Origin: JASGCK01 sp031538565
GTDB taxonomy: Bacteria; Pseudomonadota; Gammaproteobacteria; Burkholderiales; Burkholderiaceae_C
Assembly (NCBI GenBank): GCA_031538565.1
Contig: JAVKLS010000013.1
Location: 23,776 to 87,775, forward strand
Reading direction: 5' to 3'
Length of the DNA: 64,000 bases
Position numbers and translations under genes: made by a program. Each line of letters begins with the position of its first letter. Positions within the stretch are counted from its first letter, which is position 1. Below are positions 21,107-29,382 of the stretch, piece by piece. The notes beneath the pieces were generated by a model that had not been told where the DNA came from, made no database searches, and worked only from the letters and a program-made list of their open reading frames with translations.

Positions 21107-22144
21107 ATGTTTTTGCTTAAGATTTCTTCAATCACCGCGCACCGCATTCTTGCGTCACTTGCCCTCGTCGGCTTGGGATTGATGACAAGCAGCACATGGG
21201 CGGACGAATATACCGACGTCTCCAAGCTTATCAACACCAAGCAATACAACGAGGCTCTCAGCAAAGTTGACTTATTTTTAACCAGCAAACCACGCGATCC
21301 GCAAATGCGCTTTTTAAAAGGCGTACTGCAAAGCGAAATGGGTAAAACCAGCGATGCCACCAGCACGTTTACGCAGCTGACCGAGGACTACCCCGAGCTG
21401 CCCGAGCCTTACAACAACCTCGCTGTGATCTATGCTGCAGCAGGCAAACTGGATAAAGCCCGCGCCGTATTAGAGATGGCAATCCGCACCAATCCAAGCT
21501 ACGCGACTGCTTACGAAAATTTAGGCGACACCTACGCCAAGCTTGCTAGCCAATCCTATGCCAAAGCACTTCAATTAGATGCGAAAAACGCCGCCGTTCC
21601 CAGCAAGCTGTCCTTAATCCGCGAACTGTTTGCACCTGGTAGCAGCAAGCCCGGTGCTACGCCTGTTGCAGCAGCGCCTGCGCCTGCCGCCGCCAACCCC
21701 GTGGTTGCGCCTGTCCAACCCAAATTGCCAGCCATAGTCACGGCAGCGCCCACTCCAAGCGGAAAGCCCAACATCGCGCCGCCCGCGGTGGTCAATGCCA
21801 GCAGCGAGGGGGAAATACAAAAAGCCGTCAATAACTGGGCTCATGCATGGGGTAGTCGCGACATGAACGGCTATCTCGCGAGCTACACCAAGGACTACAC
21901 GCCCAGAAACAAACAAACCAACAGCGCATGGGCCGAGGAGCGCAAAGCGCGCATTTTGGGCAAGAACAAAATCACACTCAAAATCTCCAATGTGACGATC
22001 GATATCAGCGCCAACGGCTTGCTTGCTACCGTTAAATTTAGACAAGATTACCGCGCTGACACGCTGTCAACCAGTAGTCGTAAAACCTTGGAGCTGGTCA
22101 AGACTGGGGATCGCTGGCTCATTAGCAAAGAAATTACTGGCTAG
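21107..22144 (+). CDS. Exported TPR protein with C-terminal SnoaL/Cds6-like domain
   Basis: A 345-residue protein. An N-terminal signal peptide ends near TSSTWA, three or four TPR units follow (YNEALSKVDLFLTSKPRDPQ; PEPYNNLAVIYAAAGKLDKA; ATAYENLGDTYAKLA), then an Ala/Pro linker (about residues 180 to 230) and a C-terminal NTF2-like domain (VNNWAHAWGSRDMNGYLASY). Such domains flank L,D-transpeptidases, and the next gene 4 bases downstream is one. A periplasmic scaffold in cell-wall crosslinking is therefore likely. Confidence 0.85.
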   Translation: MFLLKISSITAHRILASLALVGLGLMTSSTWADEYTDVSKLINTKQYNEALSKVDLFLTSKPRDPQMRFLKGVLQSEMGKTSDATSTFTQLTEDYPELPEPYNNLAVIYAAAGKLDKARAVLEMAIRTNPSYATAYENLGDTYAKLASQSYAKALQLDAKNAAVPSKLSLIRELFAPGSSKPGATPVAAAPAPAAANPVVAPVQPKLPAIVTAAPTPSGKPNIAPPAVVNASSEGEIQKAVNNWAHAWGSRDMNGYLASYTKDYTPRNKQTNSAWAEERKARILGKNKITLKISNVTIDISANGLLATVKFRQDYRADTLSTSSRKTLELVKTGDRWLISKEITG

Positions 22145-22148
22145 GCTA

Positions 22149-23414
22149 ATGCACCGCCAAGTTTACCGCCTCTTTGGCGCAGGCGCAGCCACCACCCTGT
22201 TTTTCTTGGGTGGTTTTTTACATCACACAAGTTTTGCAAAAAACAAGATCGCACAGCCACAGCCCGTAGCTGCAAGCGCACGCGTCAGCTACGAAGCGGA
22301 GACGCAGCTCATCAACATCTACAAGCTCATTGGCGCAGGACGGTCGCGAGACGCCTTGCCCTTGGCGCAGCATCTCACCCAAAACTTTCCCAACTTTCAA
22401 CTCGGACATTTGATTTTGGGGGATTTGCTTCTTATGCAAACCAAGCCAGTCACGCAACTTGGAGATCTGCCCGTCCACCTCAAAAAACCTGGCAATGCAC
22501 TGCTGCTGGAAGAACTGCGCGAAGAATCGCGGCAGCGAATGACGTCATTTCAAGATCGCCCCCCAGAAGGAACGATACCCAGTCAAGTGCTCGGACTGTC
22601 AAGCCAAACCAAGCACGTCATTGCAGTTGACACCGAACGCTCGCGTCTTTACTTGCTAGAGAGCACCGCCAACGGACTCAAGCTGGTCATGGATACTTAC
22701 ATTTCGGTGGGGAAAGAAGGCATTGGCAAATATGCCGAGGGCGACCTCAAAACGCCACTCGGTATTTATTATTTGACCGCTCCCATCGATCCCAAACTGC
22801 TCGCACCGCTTTATGGCGGGGGTGCGCTGCCCATTAACTATCCCAATCGATACGACCAGCGCCTGGGCCGAACAGGCAGCGGCATTTGGCTGCACGGAAC
22901 CATGCCTGAACGCTTTTCCAGACCCGTTAAAGCAACCGATGGCTGCGTCGTACTCTCCAATCCCGATTTGCAAAAACTCATGTCGGTCGTGTCAACAAAG
23001 ACAACGCCCGTCATCATTGCCAGCAAGTTGCAATGGGTAAGGCCCGAGCAGCTAACGGGCGAGCGTTTGCAATTTGAAGCAGTAATGGGCGAGTGGCGCA
23101 GCGCCAAAAATACAGGGCAGCTTGACCGACTACGTAATTTTTATACCGTCGACTTTCGCAGTTATGACACGCCCTTTGACGCATGGTGGCCCCGCGTCCA
23201 GCAAGAGCTGCACCAAGCGCAGCAACAGCCATTTGAATGGCGCAACACCACACTGCTGGCATGGCATCCAAGCTCCAATGAAAAAACAGGCAACGTGATG
23301 ATCATTACCTACGACGAGGCTCCGCCTAAAAGGAAACAAGCCGTGACCAAGCGACAATACTGGCTGCAAATAGGCGGTCAGTGGAAGATATTTTTTGAAG
23401 GCGTTATCTCTTAA
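22149..23414 (+). CDS. L,D-transpeptidase (YkuD family)
   Basis: Forms or edits 3-3 crosslinks in peptidoglycan, or attaches proteins to it. The protein has 421 residues. A signal or anchor segment (AGAATTLFFLGGFL) leads to a YkuD domain at about 155 to 290 with TPLGIYYLTAP, IWLHGTMPERFSRPVKATDG and the catalytic cysteine in DGCVVLSN (SHGC is the usual form, here TDGC). An NTF2-like C-terminal domain resembles that of the preceding gene. The ATG at 22149 is chosen because the longer frame overlaps the upstream gene. It overlaps the cyclophilin gene start (TAATG). Confidence 0.88.
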   Translation: MHRQVYRLFGAGAATTLFFLGGFLHHTSFAKNKIAQPQPVAASARVSYEAETQLINIYKLIGAGRSRDALPLAQHLTQNFPNFQLGHLILGDLLLMQTKPVTQLGDLPVHLKKPGNALLLEELREESRQRMTSFQDRPPEGTIPSQVLGLSSQTKHVIAVDTERSRLYLLESTANGLKLVMDTYISVGKEGIGKYAEGDLKTPLGIYYLTAPIDPKLLAPLYGGGALPINYPNRYDQRLGRTGSGIWLHGTMPERFSRPVKATDGCVVLSNPDLQKLMSVVSTKTTPVIIASKLQWVRPEQLTGERLQFEAVMGEWRSAKNTGQLDRLRNFYTVDFRSYDTPFDAWWPRVQQELHQAQQQPFEWRNTTLLAWHPSSNEKTGNVMIITYDEAPPKRKQAVTKRQYWLQIGGQWKIFFEGVIS

Positions 23415-24037
23415 TGAAACAGCATCACTCAAGCGCTACTCTACTCACGCGCCAACAATTTATTCTGTCATCCCTTGCCTTGGGCTTTGCAGCCCAAGCG
23501 CAAACTTCACCACCCGCCCCTAAAGGAAAATCGAAAATGCAAACCGTTGAATTCCACATCCAAAACTATGGCGTAGTCACGCTAGAGCTTGATGCTGCCA
23601 AAGCACCAAAAACCGTTGCTAACTTTGTGCAATACGTCAAAGACGGGCACTTCGACGGCACAATTTTTCACCGCGTCATTGATGGCTTCATGATTCAAGG
23701 CGGCGGATTTGATGCCAGCATGAATCAAAAGCAAACCCGCTCCACCATTGAAAACGAAGCCAATAACGGACTTAAAAACGAGAAGTACACCGTGGCGATG
23801 GCCCGCACATCCGATCCGCACTCGGGCAGCGCACAGTTCTTCATCAACGTTGCCAACAACGGATTTTTAAATCACACCGCGCCCACCAGCTCGGGCTGGG
23901 GTTACGCCGTGTTTGGCAAAGTGGTGGGCGGCATGGACGTGGTTGACAAAATTGCTAAAGTTGCCACAGGCAATAAAGGTGGACACGGCGATGTGCCGCG
24001 CGACAACATCCTAGTCACCAAGGCCGTCTTGCTATAA
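23414..24037 (+). CDS. Peptidyl-prolyl cis-trans isomerase (cyclophilin)
   Basis: Catalyses proline isomerisation in protein folding. The cyclophilin core is complete: VANFVQYVKDGHFDGTIFHR, GFMIQGGGF, ARTSDPHSGSAQFFINVANN and a C-terminal VVGGMDVVDKI. From the ATG at 23414 the protein (207 residues) carries a signal peptide ending near FAAQAQT, so it would be periplasmic (PpiA-like). An internal ATG at 23537 (MQTVEFHIQNYG) is preceded by AAAGGAAAA and would give a cytoplasmic PpiB-like form of 166 residues. Both products may be made. It is in operon with the L,D-transpeptidase and lpxH. Confidence 0.9.
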   Translation: MKQHHSSATLLTRQQFILSSLALGFAAQAQTSPPAPKGKSKMQTVEFHIQNYGVVTLELDAAKAPKTVANFVQYVKDGHFDGTIFHRVIDGFMIQGGGFDASMNQKQTRSTIENEANNGLKNEKYTVAMARTSDPHSGSAQFFINVANNGFLNHTAPTSSGWGYAVFGKVVGGMDVVDKIAKVATGNKGGHGDVPRDNILVTKAVLL

Positions 24038-24040
24038 CTC

Positions 24041-24814
24041 ATGAGCGCTGCGTCCATCGATAGTTCGGCATGGAGAACCATTGATGTGATCTCCGATTTG
24101 CACTTGCAAGTTGGGGAGCCTGAAACGGCCAAAGCATGGTTTGATTACATGGCATCTGTCGCCTTAGAAGCGGATGCCATTTTTATTTTGGGTGATTGGT
24201 TTGAGGTCTGGGTGGGTGACGACACCGACGACCCCTTTGTCATGCTTTGCGCCGCCGTTATGCGCCAGCGCGCACAAGGATCCAAAAATAGCAAACCCTG
24301 CGATTTGTTTGTTATGCATGGCAATCGCGACTTTTTAATGGGTCCCTCTTTTGTGGAGTCATGCAGCGCCACGCTTTTGACAGACCCCACGCGATTAGAT
24401 TTCGACGCCACGTCATACCTGCTCACGCACGGCGACGCACTGTGCACGAGCGACGTCCCCTATATGCGATTTCGCGAACTGGTGCGCGACTCCCAATGGC
24501 AGGCTGATTTTTTATCCAAACCACTGGCTGAACGCACAAGCATTGCACGCAAAATTCGTGAACAAAGCCAACTCGCGCATGAAGGCAAATCGGATTACGC
24601 CGACATCAATGAAGACTTGGCGTTAGAGGGCTTGCGCCAAAACGATTGCAGCGTTCTCATCCACGGGCACACACACAAGCCAGCAGACCATCTCTTTGCC
24701 AACGACAAACACTGCTCGCGCTACGCGCTCAGCGACTGGGATGCAACTGCCAACCCCAAACGGACCCAAGTGCTACGCCTCAGCGCGCAAGGCGTGCAAC
24801 GCCTGTCCCTTTAA
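24041..24814 (+). CDS. lpxH: UDP-2,3-diacylglucosamine diphosphatase
   Basis: Hydrolyses UDP-2,3-diacylglucosamine to lipid X in lipid A synthesis at the inner membrane. The protein has 257 residues with calcineurin-like metallophosphoesterase motifs: DVISDLHL, LGDWFEVWVGDD, HGNRDFLMG, LLTHGD and IHGHTHKP. It starts 3 bases after the cyclophilin stop and overlaps the convergent rpiA by 4 bases at the 3' end. Confidence 0.94.
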   Translation: MSAASIDSSAWRTIDVISDLHLQVGEPETAKAWFDYMASVALEADAIFILGDWFEVWVGDDTDDPFVMLCAAVMRQRAQGSKNSKPCDLFVMHGNRDFLMGPSFVESCSATLLTDPTRLDFDATSYLLTHGDALCTSDVPYMRFRELVRDSQWQADFLSKPLAERTSIARKIREQSQLAHEGKSDYADINEDLALEGLRQNDCSVLIHGHTHKPADHLFANDKHCSRYALSDWDATANPKRTQVLRLSAQGVQRLSL

Positions 24815-25494
24815 AAAGTCAACGTCCGCACACCCGAACTGGTTCCCAGCAAGCACACGCGGGCTTTTTGCTGGGCGAATACGCCGACAGTCACAACGCC
24901 TGCCCATTGGTTCACGTCCAATTCAAGCGCCAGTGGATCTTGAATCTGCAAGCCCCGCACATCCAAAATATGCTGCCCGTTATCTGTGACAAGCGGACTG
25001 TCGTTTTTAAGCCGTAGCGCAGCATCCGCCCCCATTGCAGCAAAGCGCCGCTGGATATAGCTTTCCGCCATCGGGATTACTTCAACAGGCAGAGGAAATG
25101 CGCCCAATTTTTTGACGAGTTTTGACTCATCCGCAATGCACACAAAAGTATCGGCAAGGCTGGCCACAATTTTTTCGCGCGTCAGCGCCGCACCACCGCC
25201 TTTGAGCATAAAACCGCTGCTGTCAATTTCATCAGCACCGTCAATATAAACGCCAAGGCGCGTCACCTCACCCGCCTCCCGCACAGGGATGCCGTAGCCA
25301 CGCAGCAGCTGCGTCGAGGCCACCGAGCTGGACACCGCGCCTGCAATTTGGATGCGCCCCGCCCCAATGCCCGCAGCTAACGCGTCGATAAATTTATTGA
25401 CGGTAGAGCCCGTACCCACACCAATCATTTCACCCTGGGGTACATGCGCCAGTGCGGCCAAACCTACTTGCATTTTGAGTTCGTCTTGTGTCAT
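24811..25494 (-). CDS. rpiA: Ribose-5-phosphate isomerase A
   Basis: Interconverts ribose-5-phosphate and ribulose-5-phosphate in the pentose phosphate pathway. The protein has 227 residues with the phosphate-binding motif GVGTGSTVNKFID, the DGADEID segment, MLKGGGAALTREKIVA and ADESKLVKKLG, all typical of RpiA. It is convergent with lpxH and divergent from pyrD, with about 60 bases to the chosen pyrD start. Confidence 0.97.
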   Translation of the reverse strand: MTQDELKMQVGLAALAHVPQGEMIGVGTGSTVNKFIDALAAGIGAGRIQIAGAVSSSVASTQLLRGYGIPVREAGEVTRLGVYIDGADEIDSSGFMLKGGGAALTREKIVASLADTFVCIADESKLVKKLGAFPLPVEVIPMAESYIQRRFAAMGADAALRLKNDSPLVTDNGQHILDVRGLQIQDPLALELDVNQWAGVVTVGVFAQQKARVCLLGTSSGVRTLTF

Positions 25495-25556
25495 GTCGCG
25501 TGATGTCCTTGGCTCGTGGGAAAATCTTTACTGTTTTTCAACTACTGCCATTATCC

Positions 25557-26648
25557 ATGTCGCTCATCCCCTACGCCCTTAGCCGCGCGGTCCTATTCCA
25601 ACTAGAACCCGAGCACGCACACGATCTCACCATCCGAATGCTCGAAAAAACCCAGCGCACCGCGCTTGAATGCCTCTACCGACAACCCTTTGTGCACGAT
25701 GCCGTCACGCTTGCAGGGATTCGCTTTCCTAATCGCGTGGGCATGGCCGCAGGACTTGATAAAAATGCCCGCGTCATTGACGCACTAGGCGCAATGGGTT
25801 TTGGCTTTGTGGAAGTGGGTACAGTCACGCCGCTCGCGCAAAGCGGTAATCCTAAGCCGCGTATGTTTCGCCTTCCCGAGGCAAACGCACTTATCAATCG
25901 CCTAGGTTTTAACAATCAAGGCTTAGATGCCTTTATTCACAACGTGCAGCAGTCCACCTTTCGCAGCCAAGGGAAAATTTTAGGTCTCAACATTGGAAAA
26001 AATGCTGCTACGCCAATCGAACACGCCGCACACGATTACCTGCTCGGACTCACGGGCGTTTATCCGTATGCCGACTACATCACCGTCAACATCTCCAGCC
26101 CCAACACCCACAATTTACGAGCGCTACAAAGCGACGATGCACTCGCAAGCCTACTCACGCAATTGGACAAACGGCGCGAAGAACTCACCGCTGAGCACGG
26201 GCGGCGCATTCCTATCTTTATCAAAATTGCACCCGACTTGGACGAATCACAAATCGACTCCATTGCCAATGCACTAGTGCAGCACGGCATGGACGGCGTC
26301 ATTGCCACCAACACCACCTTGGCACGCGATGCGGTGCGCGACGTGCCCCATGCAGGCGAGGCTGGCGGACTCAGCGGCACCCCCCTTCTGACGCACAGCA
26401 ATCAAGTGATTACCTTGCTACGCGCCTCGCTGGATAAGGCTTGCAAGCCGCCTAGCAAGTCACGCTTTCCCATTATTGGCGTAGGCGGAATCATGTGCGG
26501 CGCCGATGCCGTCGCTAAAATCAAGGCAGGCGCAGACGCCGTACAAATTTACTCAGGACTCATCTACCGAGGCTCCGCGCTAGTCCCCGAGGTCGCTCGC
26601 GCCCTGTCGCAGGCCTGCAACTCAGAAAAAATAATTTCATTTATTTAA
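25557..26648 (+). CDS. pyrD: Dihydroorotate dehydrogenase (quinone), class 2
   Basis: Oxidises dihydroorotate to orotate with quinone as acceptor in pyrimidine synthesis at the inner membrane. The protein has 363 residues with the family 2 membrane-binding N-terminus (LSRAVLFQLEPEHAHDLTI), FPNRVGMAAGLDKNARVID, NRLGFNNQG, the catalytic serine region VNISSPNTHNLRALQ, and the FMN phosphate site IIGVGGIMCGADAVAKIKAG. The ATG at 25557 fits the family start. Earlier in-frame ATGs at 25488 and 25503 overlap or abut the divergent rpiA start. Confidence 0.95.
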   Translation: MSLIPYALSRAVLFQLEPEHAHDLTIRMLEKTQRTALECLYRQPFVHDAVTLAGIRFPNRVGMAAGLDKNARVIDALGAMGFGFVEVGTVTPLAQSGNPKPRMFRLPEANALINRLGFNNQGLDAFIHNVQQSTFRSQGKILGLNIGKNAATPIEHAAHDYLLGLTGVYPYADYITVNISSPNTHNLRALQSDDALASLLTQLDKRREELTAEHGRRIPIFIKIAPDLDESQIDSIANALVQHGMDGVIATNTTLARDAVRDVPHAGEAGGLSGTPLLTHSNQVITLLRASLDKACKPPSKSRFPIIGVGGIMCGADAVAKIKAGADAVQIYSGLIYRGSALVPEVARALSQACNSEKIISFI

Positions 26649-26722
26649 GGTTCTCCCTCTATAAACTGCCTTTTTCCCTATTAGTATCGAGACCTTCATT
26701 AACCACTACTAAAGGAAACACC

Positions 26723-27085
26723 ATGGCAACAGCCGCAAAAAAAGCTCCTGCTAAAAAAGTCGTCGCTAAAAAAGTCGTCGCTAAAAAAGCTCCTGCTAAA
26801 AAAGTCGTCGCTAAAAAAGCTCCTGCTACAAAACGCACGCCCAACGCCGCATTCATGAAACCAATGACACCCGATGCCGCTTTAGCTGCCGTCATTGGTG
26901 CAACACCAGTGCCACGCACCGAAATCGTCAAGCAACTCTGGGTTTACATCAAAAAGAACGGACTGCAAGACGCCAAAAATAAACGCATGATCAATGCCGA
27001 TGCCAAGCTCAAAGTTCTGTTTGGTGGCGCAGCACAAGTCTCTATGTTCCAATTGGCGGGTTTGATTGGCAAACACGCAAAATAA
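26723..27085 (+). CDS. SWIB-domain protein with Lys/Ala-rich histone-like tail
   Basis: A 120-residue protein. Residues 5 to about 38 are pentad repeats (AKKAP/AKKVV) like histone H1 tails and would bind DNA non-specifically. The C-terminal SWIB/MDM2-type domain covers about 44 to 119 (DAALAAVIGATPVPRTEIVK, LWVYIKKNGLQD, LFGG, VSMFQLAGLIGKH). AAAGGAAAC precedes the ATG and a strong terminator follows. Nucleoid or chromatin-like function is inferred. SWIB domains are otherwise mostly eukaryotic or chlamydial. The 15-base DNA repeats encoding the tail could vary in number. Confidence 0.9.
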   Translation: MATAAKKAPAKKVVAKKVVAKKAPAKKVVAKKAPATKRTPNAAFMKPMTPDAALAAVIGATPVPRTEIVKQLWVYIKKNGLQDAKNKRMINADAKLKVLFGGAAQVSMFQLAGLIGKHAK

Positions 27086-27102
27086 GCTGCTCTCGCATCG
27101 TT

Positions 27103-27134
27103 AAAAAAGCCGCCCCATGCAAGGCGGCTTTTTT
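27103..27134. terminator. Strong bidirectional-looking terminator after the SWIB gene
   Basis: AAAAAAGCCGCC (27103-27114) pairs perfectly with GGCGGCTTTTTT (27123-27134) across an 8-base loop, giving a GC stem flanked by A6/T6. It ends the SWIB transcript and insulates the two-component operon that begins at 27239. Confidence 0.92.
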
Positions 27135-27238
27135 ATTTGCCAAAAATTTTCTTTTCTTTGCAAGACATAGTGAAACTCTGACCGCGAGCGCGCATAAATA
27201 AAGCGAAAATAGCTGCATTCGTAACCTGAGGAGCTGCT

Positions 27239-27910
27239 ATGCGAATTTTGATTGCCGAGGATGATCAAGTGCTGGCCGATGGTCTGCTCCGCACATTGCG
27301 ACAAAGTGGCGCTGCCGTTGATCACGTTGCCGACGGTAGTCAAGCCGATGCCGCTTTAATTACGCACAGCGAGTTTGATTTACTCATCCTCGATTTGGAT
27401 TTACCCAAGATGCACGGGTTAGACGTTCTCAAGCGCTTGCGTACACGCGGCGCAAAAATCCCCGTCCTCATTCTTACCGCATCAGACAGCATCGAAGACC
27501 GAGTCAAAGGACTCGACCTTGGCGCCGACGACTACATGGCCAAGCCATTCGCACTACAAGAGCTAGAAGCCCGCGTGCGCGCACTCACACGGCGCGGCTC
27601 AAACGTATCGTCCAGCATCATCAACCACGGTGCGCTGCAATACGACCAAACAGGGCGCGTGGCAACGCTAGAAGGAAAAATGGTGGATCTATCGGCGCGT
27701 GAGCTAGGCTTGCTTGAAGTGCTGCTACAGCGCACGGGGCGCTTGGTCAGCAAAGATCAACTGGTAGAGCGACTCTGCGAATGGGGCGAAGAAGTCAGCA
27801 CCAATGCGATTGAGGTTTACATCCACCGCCTGCGTAAAAAAATTGAAAAAGGCACGGTACGCATCGCCACCGTGCGCGGACTGGGTTATTGCTTAGAAAA
27901 AATCAATTGA
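27239..27910 (+). CDS. OmpR-family response regulator, TctD-like
   Basis: A 223-residue regulator. The receiver domain has the acidic pair EDD near residue 8, a phosphoacceptor aspartate in DLLILDLDLPKMHG, and the lysine in GADDYMAKPFALQE. The C-terminal winged helix (LSARELGLLEVLLQRTGRLV, NAIEVYIHRLRKKIE) binds DNA. It is followed 29 bases later by its sensor kinase. The pair resembles TctD/TctE, which control tricarboxylate uptake, but the target here is not shown: no transporter gene is adjacent. Confidence 0.9.
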   Translation: MRILIAEDDQVLADGLLRTLRQSGAAVDHVADGSQADAALITHSEFDLLILDLDLPKMHGLDVLKRLRTRGAKIPVLILTASDSIEDRVKGLDLGADDYMAKPFALQELEARVRALTRRGSNVSSSIINHGALQYDQTGRVATLEGKMVDLSARELGLLEVLLQRTGRLVSKDQLVERLCEWGEEVSTNAIEVYIHRLRKKIEKGTVRIATVRGLGYCLEKIN

Positions 27911-27939
27911 TTTTTCCCGCCGTGTGACCTTGCCAAGCT

Positions 27940-29379
27940 ATGGCGTTTAATATCTTCCAGCGCGGCAAGTACAGCCTATTTGGCGAAATTCTTGACTGGA
28001 TGCTCATCCCGCTGCTCTTGGTTTGGCCCATGAGTTTGGTTTTGACTTGGTTAGTTGCGCAAAACCTTGCAGGCAAACCGTTTGACCGTGCACTAGAGTA
28101 CAACGTGCGGGCGCTAGAGCAACTGGTTAAGGTGACGCAAAGCACCACGTATTTGAATTTACCTGCACCTGCACGCGAAATTTTGCGGGCCGATGATGCC
28201 GACACTATTTATTACCAAGTGCGCGGCGTGACGGGTGAATACGTGGCAGGGGATCGCGAACTACCCCCGCCACTAGCGGACGACCACCAGGTCATCGGCA
28301 AAATCATGATTCGTGTGGACGAGCATCGCGGACGTGATATTCGCGTTGCGTATTTGTGGACGAATTTACAAAATCCGAAAGATCGAAAGGCAAACGACAA
28401 ACCTGTTTTGATTCAAGTAGCCGAAACGCTCGAGAAGCGATCCACCTTAGCGGGAGAAATTATCAAAGGGGTGATGCTGCCCCAGCTGCTCATGCTTCCG
28501 CTGATGGTGTTTTTGATATGGCTGGCATTGATACGCGGAACCAAACCGATCAACCTGCTCGAGCAGCGCATCCGTCAGCGAAAAAGCGATGATGTCAGCC
28601 CCTTAGACCTCACGGACGTTCCGCACGAAGTTGCGCCACTCATTGCGTCGATTAACGATTTGCTGACGCGCCTAAAAGACTCTATCGATACACAAAAACG
28701 TTTTCTAGCCAATGCCGCACATCAGCTCAAAACACCGCTGGCAGGACTACGAATGCAAGCCGATTTAGCCCAGCGCGAAGGTGCGAGCGCCGAGGACCTC
28801 AAACACTCACTCATGCAAGTCGGACGCTCCAGTATCCGCGCCACACGCACAGTCAATCAGTTACTGGCTTTGGCGCGTGCCGAAGCGACGGGGCGTGAGG
28901 TAAACAAATCGCCCATTCATCTTGCACGCGTCGTGATGGATGCAGTGAGCGATGCACTGCCGCTTGCCAAAGACAGATACATCGATTTAGGCTTTGACGA
29001 CAGCACCCATGTTCAAAGCGATCACATCATGGGCAATTCCGTGCTGCTGCAAGAGCTGGTCCGAAATTTACTAGAAAACGCCATTTATTACACGCCTGCG
29101 GGCGGGGTGGTTACGGCGCGGATTTTGCAATACGCAAGCAGCGAACTAGCGCTGCAGGTAGAAGACTCTGGACCGGGCATTCCCGCCGCTGAACGCGAGC
29201 GCATCATGCAACCTTTTTACCGCATGAACGACGGACTTAGCAACCGCGTGGATGGCTCTGGGCTTGGGCTTGCTATCGTGCAAGCTATTGCCAGCCAGCA
29301 CCAAGCCAGCGTATTGGTAGAGGACGCGCATCGGCTGCAAACGCCGACAGGCACACGCTTTACGGTTCGGTTTTCGTAA
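27940..29379 (+). CDS. Sensor histidine kinase, TctE-like
   Basis: A 479-residue membrane kinase. TM1 at about 18 to 40 (WMLIPLLLVWPMSLVLTWLV), then a periplasmic 2CSK_N-type sensor region (RGVTGEYVAGDRELPPPLAD), TM2 at about 185 to 205 (LLMLPLMVFLIWLALI), a HAMP-like linker, the phosphoacceptor H-box FLANAAHQLKTPLAGLRMQA, then an ATPase domain with LVRNLLENAIYYTP, DSGPGIP and GSGLGLAIVQAIA. It pairs with the preceding regulator. The signal is unknown, with carboxylates as the best guess from family. Confidence 0.9.
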   Translation: MAFNIFQRGKYSLFGEILDWMLIPLLLVWPMSLVLTWLVAQNLAGKPFDRALEYNVRALEQLVKVTQSTTYLNLPAPAREILRADDADTIYYQVRGVTGEYVAGDRELPPPLADDHQVIGKIMIRVDEHRGRDIRVAYLWTNLQNPKDRKANDKPVLIQVAETLEKRSTLAGEIIKGVMLPQLLMLPLMVFLIWLALIRGTKPINLLEQRIRQRKSDDVSPLDLTDVPHEVAPLIASINDLLTRLKDSIDTQKRFLANAAHQLKTPLAGLRMQADLAQREGASAEDLKHSLMQVGRSSIRATRTVNQLLALARAEATGREVNKSPIHLARVVMDAVSDALPLAKDRYIDLGFDDSTHVQSDHIMGNSVLLQELVRNLLENAIYYTPAGGVVTARILQYASSELALQVEDSGPGIPAAERERIMQPFYRMNDGLSNRVDGSGLGLAIVQAIASQHQASVLVEDAHRLQTPTGTRFTVRFS

Positions 29380-29382
29380 GCG

